DNA of 64,000 nt, from the NCBI RefSeq assembly GCF_012427705.1, contig NZ_CP048602.1:3038001-3102000 (forward strand). The letters are read 5' to 3'. The position numbers and the translations under genes are program-made. The notes below the pieces were generated by a model that did no database searches, was not told the origin of the DNA, and saw only the letters and a program-made list of their open reading frames with translations. This stretch comes from Vreelandella piezotolerans (GTDB lineage Bacteria; Pseudomonadota; Gammaproteobacteria; Pseudomonadales; Halomonadaceae). Shown piece after piece: positions 55,415 to 64,000 of the stretch; the stretch's first letter is position 1, and every line of letters begins with the position of its first letter.

Positions 55415-57430
55415 TTACAGCAGTAAGCGACGGATATCGGTGAGCACGTCCGCCAGGAAGGCGGTGAAGCGCGCTGCATCTGCCCCGTTGATCGCGCGGT
55501 GATCGTAGGAGAGCGATAGCGGCATCATCAAGCGCGCTTGGAAGGCGTTGCCATCCCAAACCGGCTTCATCTGCGCTTTCGACACACCCAAGATCGCGAC
55601 CTCGGGGGCGTTGACGATCGGTGTGAAGGCCGTGCCGCCAATCGAGCCCAGGCTCGAAATGGTGAAGCAGCCACCGGTCATCTCTTCCCGCTTGAGCTTC
55701 TTGCTCTGCGCTTTCTTGCCTAGCTCCGCCATCTCCTTGGCAATCTCGATCAAGGATTTCTTATCGGCGTCTCGCAGCACGGGCACCATCAGGCCGTCCG
55801 GTGTATCCACCGCGATGCCGATATGGACGTACTTCTTCCACACCAGCGTATCGCCGTCGCCTTTCAAGCTGACGTTGAACTGCGGGAACTTACGCAGTGC
55901 AAAGGCACACGCCTTGACCAGGAAGGGCAGCGGCGTGAGCTTGGCCCCCTGGGCTTCGGCCTCGGCCTTCATGGCCTTGCGGAAGTCCTCGAGCTCGGTG
56001 ATGTCGGCTTCGTCGAACTGGGTCACGTGGGGCACGTTGAGCCAGCTACGATGCAGGTTCGTCGCGCCCATCTTGAGCAGGCGACCCATCGGCTTCTCTT
56101 CCACTTCACCAAACTGGCTGAAGTCGACGTCCGGCACGGCGGGAATGCCTGCTCCACCGCTGGCCGCAGGAGCGGCGGCCTGGGCTTTACCCTGATTGGC
56201 CATCGCCTGTTTGACGTAGGCCTGCACGTCCTCTTTCAGCACGCGGTCTTTCGGGCCGCTGGGCTTCACGAGGCCCAGATCGACGCCTAGCTCACGGGCC
56301 AGCATACGCACGGCGGGGCCTGCATGCACCAGCTTGCCGTCGCGAGGCTTGTGAGACGCCATTTGCGCTTCGGGACTGGGGGAACCCGCCGGAGACGCCT
56401 GCTTGGCGCTGGGCGCGCGCTGCGGCTTGCTATCCGACTTTTCAGGAGCCGCTTTTTTGGGTGCGGCTTTCTTGGCACCCGCGACTTCCATATAGCCGAT
56501 CACGTCGCCTTCAGAAACGGTGTCACCCTCTTTGACGGTGAGCTCCAGAATCTTGCCCTTGAAGGGGCTCGGCACGTCCATGGAGGCTTTATCGGACTCC
56601 AGGGTGATCAGCGGATCTTCGACGTCGACCTCGTCACCGGCGGCAACACCAATCTCGATGATCGGCACGTCGGAAGAGCCCGACAGATCCGGCACGCGAA
56701 TCTCTTTGCGTTCGGGCTCGCCGCTGCCGCTATCGTCGTCAGCCGCATCGTCTTCGGCGTTGGCAGATTGGTTAGCGGAGGCAGACTCGTCAGCCTGCTC
56801 AGGCGCGTCCGCGTCGTCGGTATCGTCACCTTCGCCCGCGATCTCCATCTGGCCAATCACGTCACCTTCGGAAACGGTATCGCCCTCTTTCACCGTCAGC
56901 GACACGATCTTACCGCTGTGCGGGCTAGGCACGTCCATGGAGGCCTTGTCAGACTCCAGGGTGATCAGCGGGTCTTCGGCGTTGACGTCATCGCCTTCGC
57001 TCACGGCGACTTCGATGATTTCGACGTTATCGGAGCCGCCAAGGTCAGGCACCTTGATGTCGACGGTCTGCTTGCCACCGCTGGCTTTCTTCGGCGCCGG
57101 AGCGGCGTCTTCTTGCTGTTTGGCGGGCGCTTCGTCTGACGACGACGCTTCGTCGGCTTCCGCTTCTGGCTCGGCATCGCTCTCACCGCCACCTTCCACT
57201 TCCAGCTCGACGATATCGTCGCCTTCCGAGACTTTATCGCCCTCTTTGACCAACACTTTGATCACCTTGCCGCCTTTCGGGGCCGGTACGTCCATGCTGG
57301 CTTTGTCGGATTCCAGAGTGATCAGGGTGTCTTCCGCTTCGATGACGTCGCCTTCTGACACCGCAATCTCGATGATTTCGACATCGGTATCCCCACCGAT
57401 GTCGGGAACTTTGATGATTTCGCTACTCAA
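55415..57430 (-). CDS. aceF: Pyruvate dehydrogenase E2, dihydrolipoamide acetyltransferase
   Basis: The core of the pyruvate dehydrogenase complex, moving the acetyl group from E1 to CoA. The 671-residue chain has three lipoyl domains with lipoyl Lys at 43, 162 and 281 (each in ESDKASMDVP), joined by acidic/Ala-rich linkers. A peripheral-subunit-binding domain lies near residues 367-405 (HAGPAVRMLARELGVDLG), followed by the catalytic domain with SLSYDHRAINGADAARF. The DHRxxNG form (Asn for Asp) also occurs in Azotobacter/Pseudomonas E2. The start is a TTG at 57430, with AAGGAG 8 bp upstream and product MSSEIIKVPDIGG. It lies 58 bp after aceE with a hairpin between. Confidence 0.96.
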   Translation of the reverse strand: MSSEIIKVPDIGGDTDVEIIEIAVSEGDVIEAEDTLITLESDKASMDVPAPKGGKVIKVLVKEGDKVSEGDDIVELEVEGGGESDAEPEAEADEASSSDEAPAKQQEDAAPAPKKASGGKQTVDIKVPDLGGSDNVEIIEVAVSEGDDVNAEDPLITLESDKASMDVPSPHSGKIVSLTVKEGDTVSEGDVIGQMEIAGEGDDTDDADAPEQADESASANQSANAEDDAADDDSGSGEPERKEIRVPDLSGSSDVPIIEIGVAAGDEVDVEDPLITLESDKASMDVPSPFKGKILELTVKEGDTVSEGDVIGYMEVAGAKKAAPKKAAPEKSDSKPQRAPSAKQASPAGSPSPEAQMASHKPRDGKLVHAGPAVRMLARELGVDLGLVKPSGPKDRVLKEDVQAYVKQAMANQGKAQAAAPAASGGAGIPAVPDVDFSQFGEVEEKPMGRLLKMGATNLHRSWLNVPHVTQFDEADITELEDFRKAMKAEAEAQGAKLTPLPFLVKACAFALRKFPQFNVSLKGDGDTLVWKKYVHIGIAVDTPDGLMVPVLRDADKKSLIEIAKEMAELGKKAQSKKLKREEMTGGCFTISSLGSIGGTAFTPIVNAPEVAILGVSKAQMKPVWDGNAFQARLMMPLSLSYDHRAINGADAARFTAFLADVLTDIRRLLL

Positions 57431-57458
57431 GGTCGCGCTCCTTCCAAATCGGATCGAG

Positions 57459-57480
57459 CCGGCGGACATCTGTCCGCCGG
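57459..57480 (-). repeat. Palindromic hairpin between aceE and aceF
   Basis: CCGGCGGACA and TGTCCGCCGG form a 10-bp stem with a 2-nt centre, in the 58-bp gap just before the aceF ribosome site. There is no T-run. It may adjust the E1:E2 ratio. Confidence 0.6.
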
Positions 57481-57488
57481 GCAGCGGT

Positions 57489-60161
57489 TTAGCTGGTCAG
57501 CGGGTTCGGCTTGTTGGCATCGATGCCATACTTCTTCAGCGCTTCGCCAACCTGCTTGCGATCAAGCTCACCACGGTCGGCCAGCGCACGCAGCGCAGCA
57601 ACGGTGACGAAGTAGCGGTCTACTTCGAAGAAGTAGCGCAGCTTCTCGCGGGTATCGGAACGACCAAAGCCGTCGGTACCCAACACGGTGTAATCACTGG
57701 GCACCCAAGCACGTACTTGATCCGCGTAGAGCTTCATGTAGTCGGTAGACGCAATCACCGGACCATCACGACCTTCCAGGCACTTGGTAACGTGGGGCTT
57801 GTTGGCCTCGGCATCCGGGTTGAGGAACGCTTCACGCTCCAACAGCAGCGCTTCACGACGCAATTCGTTGAAGCTGGTCACGCTCCAGATGTCGGCACCG
57901 ATGCCCCAGTCGTTGGCCAGCAGTTCGGCGGCGGCTTCCACTTCGCGCAAAATGGTGCCCGAGCCCATCAGCTGAACGCGACCTTTGTCACCCTTCGTCT
58001 CTTTGAGCAGGTACATGCCCTTGACGATATCGTCGGCCGGTACGTCCTCGAGTTCGGGGTGCTCGTAGTTCTCGTTCATCACGGTCAGGTAGTAGAAGCA
58101 GTTCTCCTGATCGGTGAACATGCGCTTCAAACCATCCTGAACGATGACCGCCACCTCATGACCGTAGGTCGGGTCGTAGCTGCGGCAGTTAGGGATGGTG
58201 GACGCCTGAATCAGGCTGTGGCCATCCTGGTGCTGCAGGCCTTCACCGTTGAGCGTGGTACGCCCAGCGGTACCGCCGACCATGAAGCCACGCGCCTGCA
58301 AGTCGCCTGCGGCCCAGGCCAAGTCGCCGATACGCTGGAAGCCGAACATCGAGTAGTAGATGTAGAACGGCAGCAGCGTGACGTTGTTGTTGCTGTAGGA
58401 GGTCGCAGCGGCAATCCACGCCGACATCGCGCCTGCTTCGGAAATCCCCTCTTCGAGAACCTGACCTTTCTGGTCCTCGCGGTAGTACATGATCTGGCCC
58501 TTATCGACCGGCTCGTACTTCTGACCTTCAGAGGTGTAGATACCGAGCTGGCGGAACATACCTTCCATACCGAAGGTACGCGCTTCGTCCGGAATGATCG
58601 GCACGACCTGTTTGCCCAGCTTCTTATCTTTCACCAGGCCGTTCAGAATACGCACGAACGCCATGGTGGTAGACACTTCGCGCCCTTTGGAGCCGCCCAT
58701 TTGCGAGGCAAAGGTCTTGTCTTCCAGGGTCGGAATGTCCAGCGGCTCGAACGTGCTGCGGCGACTCGGCAGATAGCCGTTAAGACGCTCGCGCTGCAAG
58801 TGCATGTACTTGAGTTCGGGAGAGTCCTCTTCCGGCTTGTAATACGGCACGTCCTTGAGCTGCTCGTCGGTGAGCGGAATACCGAAACGGTCGCGGAATT
58901 TCTTCAGCGCTTCGTACTCCATGCTCTTGACCTGGTGCGCTTCGTTGGCCGCTTCGCCATCGCCGCTGCCCATGCCGTACCCTTTGATGGTGTGCGCCAG
59001 GATGACGGTGGGCTTGCCATTGGAGGTATTGACCGCTTCGTGATAGGCCGCGTAGACCTTGAACGGGTCGTGACCGCCACGGTTGAGCTTCCAGATATCT
59101 TCGTCGGAGAGGTCTTTGACCATTTCTTCGGTTTCCGGGTACTTACCGAAGAAGTGCTCACGGGTGTAAGCACCGCCGTTCGCCTTGTAGTTCTGGTACT
59201 CGCCGTCGACCGCCTCGTCCATGCGTTTTTGAAGGATGCCTTTCTTATCCTTCTCGAATAGCGGATCCCAGTGACGCCCCCAAACGACCTTGATCACGTT
59301 CCAACCGGCACCGCGGAAGACGCCTTCGAACTCGTCCATGACGCGGGAGTTACCGCGTACCGGGCCGTCCAAGCGCTGCAGGTTACAGTTGATGACGAAG
59401 ATCAGGTTATCGAGGTTCTCACGGCCCGCCAACGAGATCGCGCCCAGGGATTCCGGCTCGTCACACTCGCCGTCGCCCATGAAGCACCAGATCTTGCGGT
59501 CGTGCATGTCTTTCAGCTCACGGTGATGCAGATACTTCATCACGTGGGCTTGATAGATGGCCTGAATCGGGCCCAGACCCATGGACACCGTGGGGAACTG
59601 CCAGTAATCCGGCATTAGCCACGGGTGCGGGTAAGAAGAGAGGCCGTCGCCGTCGACTTCGCGACGGAACTTGTCCATTTGCTCTTCGGTCAGGCGACCT
59701 TCCAGGAACGAACGCGCGTAGATACCCGGCGCTACGTGACCCTGAATGTAAATCAAGTCGCCTTCGAAATCGCCTTTAGGGGCACGGAAGAAGTGGTTGA
59801 ACCCCACATCATATAGCGTGGCAGACGACATGAAGCTTGCAATGTGACCACCCAAGCCCGGGTTGGCCCGGTTGTTACGAATGACCTGTGCAATGGCGTT
59901 GTAACGGATCAAAGAGCGAATACGGCGCTCCATGAACAGATCGCCAGGCATGGGCGCTTCGCGGTGAACCGGAATCGTATTACGGTGGGGGGTTGTCACC
60001 GAGAAGGGCACCTTCATCCCGTCCCGGCGCAGGCGATCCGCCAGGCGGGTCATCAGGTAGCGGGCACGATCTTCGCCCTCACGATCCAGTACCGATTCCA
60101 GGGATTCCAGCCACTCCGTGGTTTCGACCGGATCGAGATCTTCTCTTGTCTCCAGACTCAT
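57489..60161 (-). CDS. aceE: Pyruvate dehydrogenase E1 component, homodimeric
   Basis: The thiamine diphosphate-dependent decarboxylase of the complex. The 890-residue protein matches the homodimeric AceE type (E. coli 887): GGHIASFMSSATLYDVGFNH, YIQGHVAPGIYARSFLEGRL, the ThDP motif GDGECDEPESLGAISLAGRE ending at NCNLQRLDGPVRGN, KGYGMGSGDGEAANEAHQ, and the C-terminal VTSFNELRREAL and PSDYTVLGTDGFGRSDTRE. The ATG at 60161 has GGAGAG 8 bp upstream. It is the first gene of aceE-aceF; the lipoamide dehydrogenase (E3) gene is not adjacent. A pair of GTAG-N5-CTAC motifs lies in its 410-bp upstream region. Confidence 0.97.
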   Translation of the reverse strand: MSLETREDLDPVETTEWLESLESVLDREGEDRARYLMTRLADRLRRDGMKVPFSVTTPHRNTIPVHREAPMPGDLFMERRIRSLIRYNAIAQVIRNNRANPGLGGHIASFMSSATLYDVGFNHFFRAPKGDFEGDLIYIQGHVAPGIYARSFLEGRLTEEQMDKFRREVDGDGLSSYPHPWLMPDYWQFPTVSMGLGPIQAIYQAHVMKYLHHRELKDMHDRKIWCFMGDGECDEPESLGAISLAGRENLDNLIFVINCNLQRLDGPVRGNSRVMDEFEGVFRGAGWNVIKVVWGRHWDPLFEKDKKGILQKRMDEAVDGEYQNYKANGGAYTREHFFGKYPETEEMVKDLSDEDIWKLNRGGHDPFKVYAAYHEAVNTSNGKPTVILAHTIKGYGMGSGDGEAANEAHQVKSMEYEALKKFRDRFGIPLTDEQLKDVPYYKPEEDSPELKYMHLQRERLNGYLPSRRSTFEPLDIPTLEDKTFASQMGGSKGREVSTTMAFVRILNGLVKDKKLGKQVVPIIPDEARTFGMEGMFRQLGIYTSEGQKYEPVDKGQIMYYREDQKGQVLEEGISEAGAMSAWIAAATSYSNNNVTLLPFYIYYSMFGFQRIGDLAWAAGDLQARGFMVGGTAGRTTLNGEGLQHQDGHSLIQASTIPNCRSYDPTYGHEVAVIVQDGLKRMFTDQENCFYYLTVMNENYEHPELEDVPADDIVKGMYLLKETKGDKGRVQLMGSGTILREVEAAAELLANDWGIGADIWSVTSFNELRREALLLEREAFLNPDAEANKPHVTKCLEGRDGPVIASTDYMKLYADQVRAWVPSDYTVLGTDGFGRSDTREKLRYFFEVDRYFVTVAALRALADRGELDRKQVGEALKKYGIDANKPNPLTS

Positions 60162-60321
60162 AGAGGTCTCTCCGAATGACGATAAATGACAATGAGCCCC
60201 GCCAACCCTTCGGGCCTGGGGCGGCTGCGGTGTTGGGCCACCACAGGCCATGCAATGGCACGACGCGTTTGCATCGTACGGGGGTTTTCGTTCTACATTC
60301 AACGAGCTACGCTCGCCTTGA

Positions 60322-60336
60322 TGTAGTAAAGCTACA
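60322..60336. promoter_or_regulatory. Inverted repeat TGTAG-N5-CTACA upstream of aceE (site 1)
   Basis: TGTAGTAAAGCTACA, 161 bp before the aceE start. It shares ATGTAGTNAANCTAC with site 2 and is a candidate operator for an unidentified regulator of pyruvate dehydrogenase. Confidence 0.5.
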
Positions 60337-60495
60337 CGTATAGAGTGAAGGTTAGCCTTTTGTATATGCGAAGATACCGCAAAGTCGCCACGCTGCCAAT
60401 TCCAGTGAAACGTAAAAGGCTATCCAAAACAAACTATTGCACTGCAACATAAGCGCTTTATAAGACCTTTGTCGCTACGACTAACACCCCCAAAA

Positions 60496-60509
60496 TGTAG
60501 TTAAACTAC
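60496..60509. promoter_or_regulatory. Inverted repeat GTAG-N5-CTAC upstream of aceE (site 2)
   Basis: TGTAGTTAAACTAC, about 170 bp further upstream than site 1 and with the same spacing and half-sites. Confidence 0.45.
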
Positions 60510-60571
60510 CGTTTTATTACCTGCCTCAAGAATCACTTAACATGGCTTTTTAACCAACGGGCTTACTCTAA

Positions 60572-61147
60572 TTAAAAGGTAGCAAGTGTCAGCTGTTGGC
60601 GAAAATACGCCCAGTCGAAAGCGGGCCCTGGGTCGGTCTTACGCAGCGGCGCCACCTTGGCGTGGCTGGTGATACGCTGCGGCGTCACATTGGGGTAGCG
60701 GGCCATCAGCCACCCCACCGCTTCCACCAGCGCTGCATACTGCGCCCGGGTAAACGGGGTGACGTCATCGCCTTCGAGCTCGATGCCCACCGAGAAATCA
60801 TTGAGCCTGGATCGCCATTCGCTCAGCGCTGGGTCCCACCACAACGAGCGTCCTGCGTGCCAGGCGCGACGGTCGGTATCGACGAACTGGACGCACGCGC
60901 CGTCGCGGCGAATCAAAAGATGTGCCGACACCCGCAAATGGGCGATCTCGGCAAAAAAAGGGTGCTCGCCTGGATGGAGCCGATTGGTGAACAGCGCCTC
61001 GATGGCATCGCCTGAAAACTGCCCAGGCGGCAGGCTAATGGCGTGCAAAAGCAGCAGCGAGACCTCGTTTTGAGGGCGTGCGTCCTGGTTAGGCGATGGC
61101 AGCTGCCGCGCCTTGGCCCACTCCCCCGGCCGGTTTTCTTGGTTCAT
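60572..61147 (-). CDS. ampD: 1,6-anhydro-N-acetylmuramyl-L-alanine amidase AmpD
   Basis: AmpD removes the stem peptide from anhydromuropeptides during cytoplasmic cell-wall recycling; its loss induces AmpC in bacteria that have AmpR. The 191-residue protein has the zinc His in LLLLHAISLPPGQF, a second in WHAGRS and SHAKVAPLRKTDPGPAFDW, with the third ligand and catalytic residues of the family. FSVGIELEGDD is also typical. The ATG at 61147 (MNQENRPG) is chosen; GAGGAG lies 12 bp upstream, longer than ideal. It is divergent from nadC, an arrangement common in gammaproteobacteria, with 82 bp between the starts. Confidence 0.95.
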   Translation of the reverse strand: MNQENRPGEWAKARQLPSPNQDARPQNEVSLLLLHAISLPPGQFSGDAIEALFTNRLHPGEHPFFAEIAHLRVSAHLLIRRDGACVQFVDTDRRAWHAGRSLWWDPALSEWRSRLNDFSVGIELEGDDVTPFTRAQYAALVEAVGWLMARYPNVTPQRITSHAKVAPLRKTDPGPAFDWAYFRQQLTLATF

Positions 61148-61229
61148 GCGCGCACGCACTCCTCTACGTTGGCGTTCCCTTTCACTATAATGCCCGTCAT
61201 CGAAGACGACGCCCAGAGACCTCACCGCT

Positions 61230-62084
61230 ATGGATTATCAAACTGCTCTTGCTGAAGAGATTCGCGCTTGTGCCGCCCGCCTGCTAGCAGAAGACGTAGG
61301 AGCGGGCGATATCACGGCTCAGCTGATTCCTGAGAACCAGTGGGCCACCGCCAAGGTGGTGACCCGGGAGCCCGCCGTGCTCTGCGGTGTTGCCTGGGTC
61401 GACGAGATTTTTCGCCGATTGGATGCCCGCGTCACGCTGCGTTGGCAAGCCGCCGACGGTGACCGTTTGGCGGCCGACGAGTGCTTTCTCGAATTAGAAG
61501 GTCCGGCGCGTAGCTTGCTCACTGGCGAACGCGCCGCGCTCAACGTGCTGCAAACGCTGTCGGCGACCGCGAGTGCGACGCGACGCTATGTCGACTTGCT
61601 CGAAGGCACCGGCGTACGCTTGTTGGATACTCGGAAAACCCTTCCCGGCCTGCGACTGGCTCAAAAATACGCGGTCACCTGTGGAGGCGGCCACAATCAC
61701 CGCATCGGCCTATGGGACGCTTTCTTGATCAAGGAGAACCACATTGCCGCCTGCGGTGGCATTCAGGCGGCCGTAGCGCAAGCCCGCAAAGTGGCCAGCG
61801 ACCTGCCCGTAGAGGTAGAAGTCGAAACCTTTGAGGAGCTCGACCAAGCGCTAGCGGCCGGGGCGGATATCGTCATGCTGGACAACTTCGCCATCGAGGA
61901 TCTCCACGTGGCCGTCGAAATCAACGGCGGGCGAGCTACCCTAGAAGCCTCTGGCAACGTAAAGGATGCCACGCTAAGGGCGATTGCCGACACAGGGGTC
62001 GACTGCATCTCCAGCGGCGCACTGACTAAAGACGTCACCTCCATCGACCTGTCGATGCGGATCACCCAAACCTTCAACGTTTAG
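61230..62084 (+). CDS. nadC: Quinolinate phosphoribosyltransferase NadC
   Basis: NadC converts quinolinate and PRPP to nicotinate mononucleotide in NAD synthesis. The 284-residue chain has [33 protein letters not shown], the substrate-binding [20 protein letters not shown] and [20 protein letters not shown], and late [20 protein letters not shown] and MLDNFA, all diagnostic. The ATG at 61230 gives the normal N-terminus, with no clear ribosome site. It ends 4 bp from the convergent acetyltransferase stop. Confidence 0.97.
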   Translation: MDYQTALAEEIRACAARLLAEDVGAGDITAQLIPENQWATAKVVTREPAVLCGVAWVDEIFRRLDARVTLRWQAADGDRLAADECFLELEGPARSLLTGERAALNVLQTLSATASATRRYVDLLEGTGVRLLDTRKTLPGLRLAQKYAVTCGGGHNHRIGLWDAFLIKENHIAACGGIQAAVAQARKVASDLPVEVEVETFEELDQALAAGADIVMLDNFAIEDLHVAVEINGGRATLEASGNVKDATLRAIADTGVDCISSGALTKDVTSIDLSMRITQTFNV

Positions 62085-62088
62085 CGCG

Positions 62089-62619
62089 CTACGTTTCTAT
62101 TGCGCTGAGCCGCTTCACTAATCGGTAACGACGCAGCATTTCACCACTGCGTTCGACCCACTGCTCGCCGAGGTTGTCGAAGCCTCGACGCAGCAGGCGC
62201 TCATAGAGGACCAGGCTCGCCTCGATCTCTATGCTAGACACGCCGTTCTCAAGCAGAATGCGCTCGGCGTGGATCAGTAGCGTGGTACCGATCCCTCGCC
62301 CCGCCAGCGATGGCCAGACGTAGAGCGTTTCGATACGACCTGCGCTAATGTTGAGTTCCAGGAAACCAACACAACGGCCATCGCAAGCCGCCACCAGCGT
62401 GGTATAGAGCGCTTGGCGCGCCGCCCAAGCGCTCGCCTCGCGAGGTAGCGCGTTGGCCCAGGCGCGGCGCTCATCCAACCCGTAGTGAGTGGCCGCCCCC
62501 TGCATGACCGCATGATAGAAGACTTCCGCCTGGTCAGCGGCATCTTTGGCTAGCGCCGCGCGGTAGGTCACACGGGCCGTCGGCGCAGCAGAGGGTGCGC
62601 GTTCGTTCGTTTTCAACAT
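62089..62619 (-). CDS. GNAT-family N-acetyltransferase
   Basis: A 176-residue GNAT protein. It shows VTYRAALAKDAADQAEVFYH at the N-terminus, the central strand CVGFLELNISAGRIETLYVW, the acetyl-CoA pyrophosphate loop SLAGRGIGTTLLIHAERILL (Q/RxxGxG/A) and the C-terminal VLYERLLRRGFDNLGEQWVE. The substrate (small molecule or protein) cannot be told. The ATG at 62619 has GAGG 6 bp upstream; a TTG four codons earlier has no support. It is convergent with nadC and its start region faces trmO. Confidence 0.86.
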   Translation of the reverse strand: MLKTNERAPSAAPTARVTYRAALAKDAADQAEVFYHAVMQGAATHYGLDERRAWANALPREASAWAARQALYTTLVAACDGRCVGFLELNISAGRIETLYVWPSLAGRGIGTTLLIHAERILLENGVSSIEIEASLVLYERLLRRGFDNLGEQWVERSGEMLRRYRLVKRLSAIET

Positions 62620-62758
62620 GCTTCGCCTCAATGCGATTTAGCGGCTGGTAACGATAGCGGACTGTCGGTCACCAGCGAGCTATTTTATACTCGTTGCCAC
62701 GTTACGAAAGTACCACCTCGTCGACCCCGTCGGTGTCGGTCAACCACAAGGCAGTGCT

Positions 62759-63529
62759 ATGCATGATCGCTCGGACAGCGCGTCGTTTACACTGACGCCC
62801 ATTGGCCATATCGTCAGCGACTATCCGGATAAGTTCGGCGTCCCCCGCCAGCCTGGGCTCGCGCCAGCGGCCAACGCGCGTTTGCTACTGACTGCACCGT
62901 TCGATGATCCTCTCACCGTACGAGGCTTGGAAGCGTTTAGCCACCTGTGGGTGACGTTTATCTTTCATCACAGCCCGACCCGCTGGACGCCCTTGGTGCG
63001 CCCACCCAGGCTGGGCGGCAACCGCAAAGTCGGCGTCTTTGCTAGCCGCAGCACTCACCGTCCCAATCGACTTGGGCTGTCATTGATCGAGCTGTCGCAC
63101 ATCGACACTCGGCAAGGCGTGAGCCTGCACCTCGCCGGGTGTGACTTGATTAGCGGTACGCCCGTGGTCGACATCAAGCCCTATCTGCCGTGGGCCGAAG
63201 CCAAGCCTGAAGCACGGGGCGGGTTTGCTCCCCATGCACCGACACTGCTGCCCGTGCACTTTAGCCAGGCCGCCCAAGCAAGCCTTGCCGCTCGTGCCGA
63301 TGGGGCGTCACTCCATGCGCTGATCGAGCAAGTATTGGGCCAAGACCCCCGCCCTGCCTACCAGAAAGACCTCCAGAGCGAGCGCATATACGGCGTACGG
63401 CTGCGGGATGTGGACGTCAAATTTCAGGCGACTAATGCCGCCTCTGGAAACGACGCCACCACCTTCAAGGTGGTGGCAATCGATCCGCTGACTGACGAAA
63501 CGGTCCTAGGCGGGAAAGGTAATGCCTAG
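62759..63529 (+). CDS. trmO: tRNA (N6-threonylcarbamoyladenosine37-N6)-methyltransferase TrmO
   Basis: TrmO (TsaA/YaeB) methylates t6A37 to m6t6A on tRNA-Thr with S-adenosylmethionine. The 256-residue protein has the N-terminal [20 protein letters not shown], the core [35 protein letters not shown] followed by [13 protein letters not shown], and [10 protein letters not shown]. The C-terminal extension with DPRPAYQK belongs to the long bacterial form. The ATG at 62759 follows CAAGGCA about 8 bp upstream. Its last 24 bp overlap the convergent purC gene. Confidence 0.94.
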   Translation: MHDRSDSASFTLTPIGHIVSDYPDKFGVPRQPGLAPAANARLLLTAPFDDPLTVRGLEAFSHLWVTFIFHHSPTRWTPLVRPPRLGGNRKVGVFASRSTHRPNRLGLSLIELSHIDTRQGVSLHLAGCDLISGTPVVDIKPYLPWAEAKPEARGGFAPHAPTLLPVHFSQAAQASLAARADGASLHALIEQVLGQDPRPAYQKDLQSERIYGVRLRDVDVKFQATNAASGNDATTFKVVAIDPLTDETVLGGKGNA

Positions 63530-64000
63530 ACGACGACCCACCTCTTCGTAGGCCTCGATCACACCACCTAAGCCCTGACGGAAGCGGTCTTTATCCAGCT
63601 TCTCGCGGGTGTTGGCATCCCACAGGCGGCAACCGTCCGGTGAGAACTCATCGCCCAGTACCACCTCGCCGTTGAATACGCCGAACTCCAATTTGTAATC
63701 CACCAGCAGCATGTCGCCTTCGGCAAATAGCTGCTTGAGAATGTGGTTCACTTTGAATGTCAATGCCTTCATTTTGGCAAGCTGCTCGGGCGTTGCCCAT
63801 CCAAACGTTTCTGCCAGCGACTCGTTGATCATCGGATCGCCCTTCTCGTCGTTCTTCAAGAACAACTCGAAAGTCGGCGGATTAAGGGCGATCCCCTCTT
63901 CCACTCCCAAACGCTTCACCAAACCGCCCGCTGCAATGTTGCGCACCACGCACTCGACCGGAATCATCTGCATTCTCTTGACCAAGCTCTCGTTATCGGA
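63506..64000 (-). CDS. purC: SAICAR synthetase PurC, partial (C-terminal part)
   Basis: The gene continues past the right edge; about 165 residues from the C-terminal side are present, and roughly the first 70 are missing. It adds aspartate to CAIR in purine synthesis. Visible signature: [20 protein letters not shown] then [16 protein letters not shown], the conserved ENDxKGDP-type site here [36 protein letters not shown] and [11 protein letters not shown]. The frame is intact to its TAG at 63506. The internal ATG near 63985 should not be read as the start. The 3' end overlaps trmO by 24 bp. Confidence 0.95.
   Translation of the reverse strand, partial: SDNESLVKRMQMIPVECVVRNIAAGGLVKRLGVEEGIALNPPTFELFLKNDEKGDPMINESLAETFGWATPEQLAKMKALTFKVNHILKQLFAEGDMLLVDYKLEFGVFNGEVVLGDEFSPDGCRLWDANTREKLDKDRFRQGLGGVIEAYEEVGRRLGITFPA

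Larger units (their letters stand above)
60162..60571. other. 410-bp region upstream of aceE
   Basis: No gene is seen. It carries the aceE promoter and two copies of an ATGTAGTNAANCTAC motif, at 60322-60336 and 60496-60509. It also holds the 3' flank of ampD, which ends at 60572 without a clear terminator hairpin. No FadR/PdhR-type TGGTNNNACCA box was noticed. Confidence 0.55.

Noticed and set aside
55415..57430. Repeated ESDKASMDVP-encoding segments as a possible DNA repeat array
   Set aside because: These are the three lipoyl domains of E2, a protein-domain repeat and not a CRISPR or mobile repeat.
56520..59261. 913-codon open frame on the plus strand opposite aceF and aceE
   Set aside because: It is antisense to two certain genes, is of low complexity where it crosses the lipoyl repeats (Ser/Thr-rich), and has no recognisable domain; it is a product of codon bias on the other strand.

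Overview
The window looks like a chromosomal stretch of a halophilic gammaproteobacterium, most probably Halomonas or a close relative in the Halomonadaceae. This is inferred from protein character and gene order: a phasin, cbb3 oxidase with Anr, TRAP transporters, glycolate oxidase, CrbS/CrbR with acetyl-CoA synthetase, and a three-lipoyl-domain pyruvate dehydrogenase E2. No rRNA or other species marker is present. I saw no insertion sequence, prophage, integrase or CRISPR array. Genes are densely packed and most intergenic hairpins read as ordinary terminators.

Layout. 1-2703: urate catabolism (GntR regulator cut by the left edge, puuD, uraH, divergent uraD), turning urate into allantoin. 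2782-4779: a phasin and two glutathione S-transferases. 5141-6832: an LctP-type permease. 6907-17451: a leftward carboxylate-catabolism cluster consisting of a gamma carbonic anhydrase-like protein, a giant FAD/Fe-S 2-hydroxyacid dehydrogenase, a glyoxylate-type aminotransferase, a class III CoA-transferase, an atypical crotonase, a DctPQM TRAP transporter and a GlcG/HbpS-like protein, with a divergent GntR regulator (17673-18353). 18358-23701: glcC and the divergent glcDEFG glycolate oxidase operon. 23854-24436: five tRNA genes (Val-Asp-Asp-Val-Asp in transcription order).

25453-36598: respiratory block with ccoNOQP, ccoGHIS, a TauE/SafE-like membrane protein, hemN and the oxygen sensor anr; candidate Anr boxes precede ccoN and hemN. 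36588-37496: ttcA. 37572-50326: acetate block with a DUF294/CBS protein and a decayed exonuclease-like partner, a DUF4212 plus sodium:solute symporter pair, the CrbS-type sensor kinase, its CrbR-type regulator and acs. 50497-64000: housekeeping genes (SprT-like, YecA-like, ClsB-like, rsmJ, tsaB, adk, aceF-aceE, ampD, nadC, a GNAT, trmO, and purC cut by the right edge).

How it fits together. Two-carbon and hydroxyacid metabolism dominates: glycolate to glyoxylate (GlcDEF), glyoxylate to glycine (class V aminotransferase), lactate/glycolate import (LctP), acetate import and activation, and pyruvate to acetyl-CoA, with electrons delivered to a high-affinity oxidase. The least explained part is 7460-17451. 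It has the parts of a complete route (import, CoA activation, crotonase chemistry, transamination, FAD dehydrogenation), but its crotonase lacks both canonical catalytic glutamates, and a shared TGAATTCA-type palindrome lies at three of its promoters. This is the best candidate in the window for an undescribed pathway.
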